64,000 nucleotides of DNA from Gammaproteobacteria bacterium (GTDB taxonomy: Bacteria; Pseudomonadota; Gammaproteobacteria; Steroidobacterales; Woeseiaceae), in NCBI GenBank assembly GCA_009937615.1, contig JAACFB010000002.1:1-64000 (forward strand), in the 5' to 3' direction. The notes beneath the pieces were generated by a model. That model ran no database searches. It saw only the letters and a program-made list of their open reading frames with translations, and was not told where the DNA came from. Positions 25,625 through 33,507 of this stretch are shown piece after piece (position 1 is the first letter of the stretch; each line of letters opens with the position of its first letter). Made by a program: the position numbers and the translations under genes.

Positions 25625-26029
25625 TTAGTCCACGCTTCGTTGGCGTTTTTCCACAAACGGCATCGGCTCGGACTTGCCAGTCGTTTTCATGACCCCCTCG
25701 ACGACCGCGCCTTCGGCCACGGCGATCGCCTCTCCCGCGACGGTACCGGTGATACGGGCCGTGTCGGTGATTTCAACTTTTCCTCGCGCCTCGATGTCGC
25801 CGTCGAGGCGCCCGGCGACAATTACATCGTCCGCCTTGATCGCACCGTTCCAGATTCCGTTCCTTGCGAGCGTGAGAGTACCGCGCAAATCGCACTCGCC
25901 CTCGACTTCCCCGTTAACCAGAAAATCACCGCTGCCAGTTATCAGTCCGACAATCTTGCAGCCTTCGCTGATCAATGTGGCCGGTCCGGAGGTCCGGTCG
26001 CGCGTACGCCGTAATCGAGAGTCACTCAT
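25625..26029 (-). CDS. Bactofilin (polymer-forming cytoskeletal protein)
   Basis: The 134-residue product is a bactofilin. An unstructured basic N-terminus is followed by a repetitive beta-helix region (ISEGCKIVGLITGSGDFLVNGEVEGECDL, then DDVIVAGRLDGDIEARGKVEI and TARITGTVAGEAIAVAEGAVVEG). Such proteins polymerise without nucleotide and scaffold cell-shape or pole-localised factors. No M23 peptidase partner gene lies beside it here. The start ATG is at 26029. Confidence 0.9.
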   Translation of the reverse strand: MSDSRLRRTRDRTSGPATLISEGCKIVGLITGSGDFLVNGEVEGECDLRGTLTLARNGIWNGAIKADDVIVAGRLDGDIEARGKVEITDTARITGTVAGEAIAVAEGAVVEGVMKTTGKSEPMPFVEKRQRSVD

Positions 26030-26115
26030 AAGCCAACAGCTCCATCATTTTTTTTGGCCGGTCCGCATGAGTGTAGTGATTAGCATGCGACGGCATAAGT
26101 TCCATGGTTCAGCTT

Positions 26116-26505
26116 CTATCGGGTCCGGTATCCGTAACCTAGCGGCTCGATCGTCACAAGGATGCCGCCTTCGAACAACAGGCGCTGCATCAGCTTTCGA
26201 GGCCCAAAATTGTATACGTATTCGACGATGACGACTTCTTCACTTAGCTGGCTATAGCCGCGGTCATGGTGTATGGCCCACCCTGACCCGGGCTGCCTGC
26301 GCATTCGACTATCGTATCCGCGGACCGCGAAACCAAGGTGCCTGCTAGTCGCGGGTTCTCCGCAGATAGCGATAACCTGCTGCTCGTGCATGCCGTCGTT
26401 GACAAGCTTGCTGCCACAGCGAAACGCCTCGGCCCGATCCGCGGCCAGCATGACGAGTAGGATTGCGGCGGCCACCCTGACGTTTGTTCTGATGCGATGC
26501 TCCAT
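26116..26505 (-). CDS. DUF2845 exported protein
   Basis: From the ATG at 26505 the product has 129 residues with a signal peptide (VRVAAAILLVMLAADRAEA) and a mature domain starting FRCGSKLVNDGMHEQQVIAICGEP, which is the hallmark of DUF2845. The two cysteines of that block probably form a disulfide. The rest is beta-rich (EEVVIVEYVYNFGPRKLMQRLLFEGG). Function is unknown. It is divergent from gshA. Confidence 0.82.
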   Translation of the reverse strand: MEHRIRTNVRVAAAILLVMLAADRAEAFRCGSKLVNDGMHEQQVIAICGEPATSRHLGFAVRGYDSRMRRQPGSGWAIHHDRGYSQLSEEVVIVEYVYNFGPRKLMQRLLFEGGILVTIEPLGYGYRTR

Positions 26506-26658
26506 GAATGGATCGTTTACCTGCCGATCAGGCGATGATGTCCATAGTAATGCACCCGCCCGCATGATGCGCCATTCAATCTATGGCCAAAGCACCATTA
26601 ACACGATGTCAGCGTTTCAGGACTTTATCGCCTGTCGATTACACGGAGCTCGCTCGCT

Positions 26659-26724
26659 TATGGTAAAAAAGCGCATCCTGCGGTATCTCCGCGGATGGAG
26701 ACGACCACTTGAGCCGGGAATTTG
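26659..26724 (+). other. Possible gshA leader: 21-codon ORF and hairpin over the ribosome-binding site
   Basis: A short frame starts ATGGTAAAAAAGCGC at 26659 and ends at 26722-26724 inside gshA. Within it CATCC-T-GCGG (26674-26683) can pair with CCGC-GGATG (26689-26697), leaving one bulged T and the loop TATCT. The right arm ends on the first base of the GGAG that serves the gshA TTG start at 26709. The hairpin could limit initiation at gshA; the short ORF may be chance. Confidence 0.35.
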
Positions 26725-28277
26725 ACAAGCGAATCGATGCTATCGCCGCGGTGGCGGAGAGTCTCCTGGCTGGCGGACTGAAGGGCGTCGAGAAAGAATC
26801 ACTGCGAGTCGACGCTGCAGGTGAGCTGTCCCAGTCGCCCCATCCTCGTGCCCTCGGATCGGCTTTGACCAATCGTTATATCACGACCGATTTCTCGGAG
26901 GCTTTGCTCGAATTCATCACGCCCGCCTACTCCAGTACCTGGGAAACGCTACGCTTTCTTTGCGACATTCATCAGTTCAGTTACGAGCGGCTCGAAGACG
27001 ATCTGCTTTGGACCGCGAGCATGCCCTGCCGCATACCGTCAGACTTGGGCATTCCGCTCGCCCGCTACGGAAAATCGAATGTCGGGCAGATGAAGACCGC
27101 TTATCGTCGCGGGCTGGGCCACCGTTATGGCCGGCCCATGCAGACGATTGCCGGTGTCCACTTCAACTATTCGCTGCCACCGCATTTCTGGCCCGCGTAT
27201 CGCGATATTCTAGAGGATGGCCAGACGGAAAGTCTGTTTCGATCCGCGCATTATCTGGGGCTTGTGCGAAATTTCCGGCGCTTCGGCTGGCTGGTGCTGT
27301 ATCTGTTCGGAGCTTCCCCGGCGATGTGTAAGTCGTTTAAAGGTTCCGAAGGATCCACAATGCCGGAACTCAACCCGGCTACCTGGTACGAACCCTTCGG
27401 TACTTCACTGCGAATGAGTGACCTGGGGTACAGCAATCAGAACCAGTCGAGAATCAATATCTCGTTGAACAGCCTCGAAGACTATATAGACGACCTCGGC
27501 GAGGCGATCATGACACCTGAACCTGCGTACGCGGGCATCGGCGTCAAAGTCGACGGTGTCTACCAACAATTGAGCGCGAACCGGCTGCAAATTGAAAATG
27601 AGTATTACAGCCCAATACGGCCGAAGCGCGTCGCGAAGTCGGGGGAACGACCGACCGCGGCCCTGCGTCGCGGCGGCATAGAGTATGTCGAGATCCGATC
27701 CTTGGATATCAGTATCGACGACCCGGCAGGGATCAATCAAAACACGATGCGCTTCATGGAGGCGTTCCTAATCTACTGCCTGATCGAGGACAGTCCCCTT
27801 TTTGACGACCAGTCGCTCGAAGAAACGAAATGGAATCAAACCGCAACGGCCAAGCAGGGCCGCGATCCCGAATTTCGTCTGCGGCGTGAAGGTGGCACCG
27901 TTACGCTGACTTCATGGGCCAGCGAAATTCTTGGCAAGGTGTTGACGATTGCAGGGCTGATCGATCGAGCGGAGGGTGGCGACAGCTATGCTGAGTCAGT
28001 TCGGCTGATGCGCTCGATTGTCGATGACCCGGATTTGACACCGTCGGCGCGACTGCTGAATGAACTGCGAGAAACCAATGCCGGATTTTGCGAGTTCATC
28101 CTATCGGTTGCCCGGGGACATCGAGACTATTTTGCATCGATAACACCATTGCTGGACGAGCGCAGAGAGCAGTTCGAGACCGAAGTTCTGCAGTCTCTCA
28201 ATCGACAGGCCGAAATCGAAGCGAGCGACCAATTGAGTTTCGATGAGTACCTGTCGACGTACTATCGGTCGGGCTGA
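26709..28277 (+). CDS. gshA: Glutamate-cysteine ligase
   Basis: The 522-residue enzyme makes gamma-glutamylcysteine, the first step of glutathione synthesis. The GVEKESLRVDAAGELSQSPHP opening, TTDFSEALLEFITP, and the GVHFNYSLP and QNQSRINISLNSLEDY blocks are diagnostic of the gamma-proteobacterial class 1 enzyme. E. coli GshA is 518 residues. The start is a TTG with GGAG upstream; the N-terminus would be too short from the next ATG. It is divergent from the DUF2845 gene with a 203-base gap. Confidence 0.96.
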   Translation: MSREFDKRIDAIAAVAESLLAGGLKGVEKESLRVDAAGELSQSPHPRALGSALTNRYITTDFSEALLEFITPAYSSTWETLRFLCDIHQFSYERLEDDLLWTASMPCRIPSDLGIPLARYGKSNVGQMKTAYRRGLGHRYGRPMQTIAGVHFNYSLPPHFWPAYRDILEDGQTESLFRSAHYLGLVRNFRRFGWLVLYLFGASPAMCKSFKGSEGSTMPELNPATWYEPFGTSLRMSDLGYSNQNQSRINISLNSLEDYIDDLGEAIMTPEPAYAGIGVKVDGVYQQLSANRLQIENEYYSPIRPKRVAKSGERPTAALRRGGIEYVEIRSLDISIDDPAGINQNTMRFMEAFLIYCLIEDSPLFDDQSLEETKWNQTATAKQGRDPEFRLRREGGTVTLTSWASEILGKVLTIAGLIDRAEGGDSYAESVRLMRSIVDDPDLTPSARLLNELRETNAGFCEFILSVARGHRDYFASITPLLDERREQFETEVLQSLNRQAEIEASDQLSFDEYLSTYYRSG

Positions 28278-28553
28278 AGCGGCTTAGCTTTATCGTGCGG
28301 CCTGCGGTCGCATTCGACGGTACTATCTGCGGATTCGCTGCGAGGTCAGCCGGGCCGGAACCAAACCGTAACGGCAGGCGGGTAAACGGCAAATTGAACT
28401 GCTTTCGTGCACGCACAGGCTAGATATTCGGCAATGTTGTGCGCTCCGTCACAAATCCAGCCGAGGATGGTGTGACGTCCAGGGTGATTTAACTAAACTC
28501 TGAATCCGGCGCCCGAACGGGCGAATGTTGCAACAAAATCACGGACCAGTAAT

Positions 28554-29129
28554 TTGTTCAAGAGTCTCATCGCAGGATTTTTTCTCGGCATCGTAGTTAC
28601 GGCCGCCGCGTTGTACTATGTGCCTGCCGTTGATCAGCATCGGGAGCGTTCACTCGTGGCGGTGATGCCCAACGGTGGAAACACGGAGACATTTCATGTC
28701 AACGTGCCATTCGACCGCATCATGATGGGCGCCTCCGGACAGCGCACGGCTTTGCCGGCAGGACTCGAGTGGCCGGACGACGAAAAGCTCGAAGGCATAA
28801 GCGCCGAGCTTTTCAAGGTTCGCAATAGCGATGACGCCGTCATTGGCGTGGCCAGCAGAATCGAAGCAGGGAGTCATGAGGCGGACAGAATCATTGAGTG
28901 GGTGCTGCACTTGCCGGCACGTGGGTCTGTTTACCTGTCGATGCGGTCGGAGGCTGCAGGTGACGGATATCGTGTCGGGCAGCTGCGCGCCGGTACACGC
29001 GAGTTTCAAAATAAGACCGGTAAGGTAACCGAACGGTGGATTGCCGCTGAGGCTGAGTCGCCAGACACTCCCGCAGGTCAGATCGAGCTCGTTACGGCAT
29101 TCATTGCGACCGCGGAGGGTAGCCGATGA
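28554..29129 (+). CDS. Membrane-anchored protein of unknown function (pair, first gene)
   Basis: A 191-residue product from a TTG at 28554 (MFKSLIAGFFLGIVVTAAALYYVP). The first 25 residues form a membrane anchor or uncleaved signal; the rest is a mixed soluble domain with no motif I recognise. A central IEWVLHLPARGSVYLSM resembles DSVWHIVLPDRGSLFI in the next gene, so the two may be distantly related. Its stop overlaps the next start (ATGA at 29126-29129). A short GCCCG/CGGGC inverted repeat (about 28511-28523) lies upstream. Confidence 0.72.
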   Translation: MFKSLIAGFFLGIVVTAAALYYVPAVDQHRERSLVAVMPNGGNTETFHVNVPFDRIMMGASGQRTALPAGLEWPDDEKLEGISAELFKVRNSDDAVIGVASRIEAGSHEADRIIEWVLHLPARGSVYLSMRSEAAGDGYRVGQLRAGTREFQNKTGKVTERWIAAEAESPDTPAGQIELVTAFIATAEGSR

Positions 29130-29836
29130 AGTACCTGATCTCGGCGACAATCGGCACGCTTTTCGGCGTTGCCGCGTGCCTGTCACTCGTCTACTACAAC
29201 CCGCTGCATACGCAAGATGACCTGTCGCCGCTCGCGGTTACGGACAACCAGATAATCAGTCTGAATTATTCTGCGGTTGCCGACGATACCCTGCTTTACA
29301 CCAACGATGGTGCATCCCAGGTGGATCCCTATCCGGCCAAGGTGCAGGAGCTCTGGGAATCGCCTATTCGCCTCACGACGGTGATGGTTACCCGGCTGCT
29401 TGACAGCCGTAATGAGGTTGCCGGTCTCGGCATCAAGTTTTTGTCGGATTCCGAGCGTACAAGCGTCCTCAACGGCGAGTTGCTCGTCGACAGCGTCTGG
29501 CATATCGTCTTGCCGGATCGTGGCAGCCTGTTTATCGAGCAAACTGAAAACTATTGGGCCTATGTGCGCGACATCGTAATCCCGGCGTACTGGAGTTCCG
29601 GCGATAGCTGGCGCGGTCTTTGGCGCCATAACATTACGGCGGGCCCCACGGCGCTCGCCACCGCCCGGGTAGCAGGAGCTAGCGGGCAGCTTGCAGGGGT
29701 AGACACCGAAGCCGTCGAGGCGCTTGCTGCTCGCGCTTACTCGGTGGAGCAGGGCCCGGTCGCGATGCAGGGCGAACTGTCGATCGAACTACCACGCGCC
29801 GGGGAAGCCGGCGACGGATCGACCGGGCAGGACTAG
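29126..29836 (+). CDS. Membrane-anchored protein of unknown function (pair, second gene)
   Basis: A 236-residue product with the same layout as the preceding gene: an N-terminal hydrophobic anchor (ISATIGTLFGVAACLSLVYY) and a soluble domain with DSVWHIVLPDRGSLFIEQTENYWAYV. The C-terminus is low complexity (Ala, Glu, Gly). The two genes are coupled by ATGA. Its stop TAG shares CTAG with the convergent flavoprotein gene. No family recognised. Confidence 0.75.
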   Translation: MKYLISATIGTLFGVAACLSLVYYNPLHTQDDLSPLAVTDNQIISLNYSAVADDTLLYTNDGASQVDPYPAKVQELWESPIRLTTVMVTRLLDSRNEVAGLGIKFLSDSERTSVLNGELLVDSVWHIVLPDRGSLFIEQTENYWAYVRDIVIPAYWSSGDSWRGLWRHNITAGPTALATARVAGASGQLAGVDTEAVEALAARAYSVEQGPVAMQGELSIELPRAGEAGDGSTGQD

Positions 29837-31050
29837 AGAAAATCCTTCAAAGCAGTGCTGCCGTCCGCGAGCTGCTGCGGGTTTATGACCGCACGCGTAG
29901 CGATCAGCGCCTTGGACTGCATGAAGTCGCGGGGTGAATTGATGGCGTCGACAGCAATCAGGGCACCATCTTTCAAGTAAAGGCAGGCAAATTTGCCGCC
30001 TGCCGGATTGCCCCGCAGGACAACTTCATCATAACCCTGCGAGAGCCCAGCGATCTGTAACTTGATGTCGTACTGATCCGACCAGAACCAGGGCACCTGC
30101 TCGTAACGTGCCTCGTCACCACAGATATTGGCCGCCGCGGTCTTTGCTTGCTCTACGGCATTGTGGACAGACTCGAGCCTTATGCGGCGGCCGTAAATGC
30201 CGTTTGGATGAGAGGTGCAGTCACCCACTGCGTAAATATCCGGCTCTGCTGTCTGGCAGCGATCGTCCACTACTATCCCGTTGTCGGTCTTGAGACCGGC
30301 CGCTGCTGCGAGCTCCACGTTTGGTTCTATGCCAACGCCGACAACGACCAGGTCTGCGGAAATCGAACTGCCATCCGATATCGTCACGCCGGTTACGCGA
30401 CCCTTGCTGCCTGCAAAACCGGCGAGGCCGGTCGAAAGCATAAGCGTTACGCCGTGATGGGCGTGCTGCTGTTGATAAAAATCGGATATCTGCGGGGAGA
30501 CGACGCGACTCATCACGCGTTCCGCCATTTCCACAACGGTTACCTGCAGTCCGAGTTGGCGGCATACGGCGGCCACTTCGAGACCGATATAGCCGGCGCC
30601 GACAACGACCAGCCGCTTACCGGCGCCTATTTCTTCTCGAATTGCCTGAACATCCGCAATGTTGCGCAGGTAATGTACGCCAGCCAGATCGGCCCCGGGA
30701 ACCGGCAGTTTGCGTACGCGTGAGCCAAGGGCAAGCACGAGTTTGTCGTAAGAGAATTCATCGCCGTTTGCATCTCGAACGCATCTGGCACCAGGATCAA
30801 TGACGTCGACACGGGTGTTCAGATGGACGTCAATTTGCGGGTCGTCATAAAAACTTGTCGGTTTGAAGTACAGGCGCTCGGCCGGTAACTCGCCGGCAAG
30901 GAACTTCTTCGATAGCGGTGGCCGCTGGTAGGGGAGATAGGGCTCTTCGCCAAGCAGCACAATTCGTCCGGCATACTGCTTTTGCTTGAGCGTCGAAACG
31001 ACCTGGCCGGCTGCGTGGCCGGCGCCGACAATAACGAGTGTCTCGGTCAT
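29833..31050 (-). CDS. FAD-dependent ferredoxin/rubredoxin reductase family oxidoreductase
   Basis: From the ATG at 31050 (AGGGGA just upstream) the product has 405 residues. FAD loop LVIVGAGHAAGQVVSTL opens the protein; LSKKFLAGEL follows, then the NAD loop LVVVGAGYIGLEVAAV near residue 150 and the second FAD motif (YAVGDCTSHPN). This is the type that feeds electrons from NADH to ferredoxin or rubredoxin of mono- and dioxygenases (ThcD, PutidaR, HcaD-like). No ferredoxin or oxygenase gene is adjacent, so the partner is elsewhere. It follows the SLC13 permease by 25 bases, probably in the same transcript. Confidence 0.88.
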   Translation of the reverse strand: MTETLVIVGAGHAAGQVVSTLKQKQYAGRIVLLGEEPYLPYQRPPLSKKFLAGELPAERLYFKPTSFYDDPQIDVHLNTRVDVIDPGARCVRDANGDEFSYDKLVLALGSRVRKLPVPGADLAGVHYLRNIADVQAIREEIGAGKRLVVVGAGYIGLEVAAVCRQLGLQVTVVEMAERVMSRVVSPQISDFYQQQHAHHGVTLMLSTGLAGFAGSKGRVTGVTISDGSSISADLVVVGVGIEPNVELAAAAGLKTDNGIVVDDRCQTAEPDIYAVGDCTSHPNGIYGRRIRLESVHNAVEQAKTAAANICGDEARYEQVPWFWSDQYDIKLQIAGLSQGYDEVVLRGNPAGGKFACLYLKDGALIAVDAINSPRDFMQSKALIATRAVINPQQLADGSTALKDFL

Positions 31051-31075
31051 ATCCCCTGCTTCGACTGAAGCGCCC

Positions 31076-33436
31076 TCAAATAGCCTGTAACGGCCATAGT
31101 ATCGGTAGCAATACCATGACGGCAATGAACACCACGATGGTCAGGGGTACACCGACCTTGAGATAGTCAATGAACCGATAGCCGCCTGGGCCCATAACGA
31201 GAATATTTGCGGGGTGTGATATCGGGCTCGTAAAGCTGGCGGAAGCCGCCATGGCCACGGCCATCATCGCGGTTTCCGGCTGCAGGCCCATATCTGCCAT
31301 CGCTGACAGCACGATAGGCGACATTAGTACGACGAGCGCCGCCGTCGGTATGATCATCGTCGCCATCGCCGTCAGGACGTAAAGGCCCATGATCACCGGC
31401 CATGGGCCGGCTTCGCCCAAGAACGCCATCACCTGGTTGGCGAGGTATGTCGCGGCACCCGTATCCTGCATTGCGGTGCCTAGCGGCAGCATGCCGGCGA
31501 TCAAAAAAATCGCTCGCCAGTCTATCGCGCGATAGGCCTGTTCCATATTCAGGCAACCCGTCAGGACCATGATGCTGCCGCCCACAACGGCAGCTATCGA
31601 AATCGGGGCGTAACCGAGCATCACAGTGAGTACGACACCTAACATGATTGCGGCCGCAAGCGGTGCGCGCCGCGTATCCGGAGGCTTCTGCCCAAGCGGC
31701 GTGAGTACCAGGAAGTCAGAGTCTGACTCCAGCAGCTGCAGGCGATCGCGCGGCCCAAGCAGCAGCAACGCGTCGCCGATATGCAGACGTTCCTCCGCGA
31801 GATCCGCGCCGACCGTCTCGCCTTCGCGCCAGATACCGGCAAGTTCGATGCCGTAGCGTTCACGAAAGTTGAGTTCACCAACGGTGCGGCCTGCCAGCCG
31901 ACTGCGTGGATCGAGCGTTGCATCCATCAAAGTAAGGCGCTCGGATTCAAACGCGCCGTGTTTTGCCGGGACGCTCGTTTCGATGACAAGCTCCTGCAGT
32001 CCGCGCAATACTTCCAGGTCTTCGAGTTGTCCCTCGACCAGCAGCAGGTCACCACCGACCAGCTCTTCGTCGTCGCGCGGCATCACATTGAGAGTACCCT
32101 CGCGGAAAACTGCGACGACACGGAAATCGAACACATCGGCGAGCCGACTTTTGCTCAATGTCGCGCCGACAAGGTCGCTCGCTTTGGGAATGCGCACCAC
32201 AAACATTCGTTCTTTCGTATGATATTGCTCCTCGAGCCGATCCGGCTCGAGCTTCACGACTTCGGAGAAATCGGAGAACTTATCGAGTTGTTCGATCGCC
32301 TCTACCTCACCCTGCACGAGTACTCGCTCGTTCTTTCTCAAAGGAACGTAGGCCAGGTTTGTCAGCCGATATTGATTTTGGCGGCGCAAGCCGACGACCG
32401 ACACGTTGAAACGCCGTCTGAAGGCGGCGTGCCGTAAGAGTTCCGAAACCAGGGGCGATGTGTCCGCGATAGTCACCTCGGCATAGGCCACCTTGGCTGC
32501 GACCATGGATTTTAGTACGGGCGCTTCCCGTTCAATGACGAGGTCGCTCCATCGCCGCAGTTCCCGAAACTGATCGAGCCGTCCCTGCACCAAGATGCCG
32601 TCCCCACCGCGCAGCACGGTCTGACGATTCGGCAGCGTCTCACTGCGGCCATCCCGCACCAGCGCGAGAATAATCAGATCCGTTGAGGTGCCAACGCGAC
32701 TTTCGGCGAGCGTTTTGCCCACCAGTATCGAACGCCTGGGTACGCGTAGCATGAACGTGTGCTCGTGCAGCTTGTACCGGGCGCGCAAGCTGCGTTGGCT
32801 GACATGCTTGCCGCGAGCGGCACGGTGCTTGGGCAACAGAAAGCGGCCCAGGAAGGCGACAAACAGGACGCCGACGATCATGACGCCACCGCCGAGCGGC
32901 GTAAAATCGAACAGTTTGAATGGCGCGTAACCATTCTGTGTCATCGACTCGCTGATCAGCAGGTTGGGCGGCGTGCCGATAAGAGTCATCAGGCCACCCA
33001 GCAAGGTCGAATAGGCGAGTGGCATGAGCAGGCGCGAGGCTGGGATACGGGTTCGGCGCGAAACCTCCACAACTACCGGCAGCATCAACGCGGCAACACC
33101 AATATTGTTCATGAATGCGGACAGTACGGCGCCTGTGACCATGATGACGAATATCATGGCCATTTCGCGCCGGCCGCCGATGCGCATCACCTGGCGCCCT
33201 ATGATGTCGGCGATCCCCGTGCGTGTGAGGCCTTCGCTAAGGATGAACATGGCCCAGACGGTGATGACCGCGCTGTTCGAAAAACCTGCGAACGCCTGAT
33301 CCGCGTCGACGAGTCCCCTGACGGCCAGCGCGCAGAGCACGAGCAATGCGACCAGGTCCATGCGAATGATTTCGCTGATGAACAGGATTAGCGAGACGAC
33401 GAGGACGCCAAGGACAAAAGCGATTTCTGGCGTCAT
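31076..33436 (-). CDS. SLC13-family permease with four RCK_C-like repeats
   Basis: The 786-residue protein has an N-terminal SLC13/ArsB-like membrane half (to about residue 205, with MNNIGVAALMLPVVVEVSRR and GTPPNLLIS) and a C-terminal membrane half (from about 590, with IPTAALVVLMSPIVLSAM and SHPANILVMGPGGY). Between them lie four TrkA-C/RCK_C-like repeats at roughly 226-300, 318-388, 408-480 and 500-572, each ending in a GD/ERxLVQG-like strand (GDGILVQG, NERVLVQG, GDLLLVEG, GDALLLLG). Family members usually have two. Such proteins carry sulfate, dicarboxylates or other anions; the substrate here is not evident. Confidence 0.88.
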   Translation of the reverse strand: MTPEIAFVLGVLVVSLILFISEIIRMDLVALLVLCALAVRGLVDADQAFAGFSNSAVITVWAMFILSEGLTRTGIADIIGRQVMRIGGRREMAMIFVIMVTGAVLSAFMNNIGVAALMLPVVVEVSRRTRIPASRLLMPLAYSTLLGGLMTLIGTPPNLLISESMTQNGYAPFKLFDFTPLGGGVMIVGVLFVAFLGRFLLPKHRAARGKHVSQRSLRARYKLHEHTFMLRVPRRSILVGKTLAESRVGTSTDLIILALVRDGRSETLPNRQTVLRGGDGILVQGRLDQFRELRRWSDLVIEREAPVLKSMVAAKVAYAEVTIADTSPLVSELLRHAAFRRRFNVSVVGLRRQNQYRLTNLAYVPLRKNERVLVQGEVEAIEQLDKFSDFSEVVKLEPDRLEEQYHTKERMFVVRIPKASDLVGATLSKSRLADVFDFRVVAVFREGTLNVMPRDDEELVGGDLLLVEGQLEDLEVLRGLQELVIETSVPAKHGAFESERLTLMDATLDPRSRLAGRTVGELNFRERYGIELAGIWREGETVGADLAEERLHIGDALLLLGPRDRLQLLESDSDFLVLTPLGQKPPDTRRAPLAAAIMLGVVLTVMLGYAPISIAAVVGGSIMVLTGCLNMEQAYRAIDWRAIFLIAGMLPLGTAMQDTGAATYLANQVMAFLGEAGPWPVIMGLYVLTAMATMIIPTAALVVLMSPIVLSAMADMGLQPETAMMAVAMAASASFTSPISHPANILVMGPGGYRFIDYLKVGVPLTIVVFIAVMVLLPILWPLQAI

Positions 33437-33507
33437 GCGATCATGTCAGTCTTGTAAATCCATCCAGTACTGTATAAAAATACAGATAGTCTCCGGGAGG
33501 GCATATA

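Noticed and set aside
28278-28553. Gap between gshA and the unknown pair as a possible RNA gene
   Set aside because: Apart from a five-base GCCCG/CGGGC hairpin I see no tRNA-like or extended structure and no frame with a start and ribosome site.
31781-33391. Plus-strand frames of 218 and 210 codons
   Set aside because: Antisense to the SLC13 permease; translations lack hydrophobic or motif structure.
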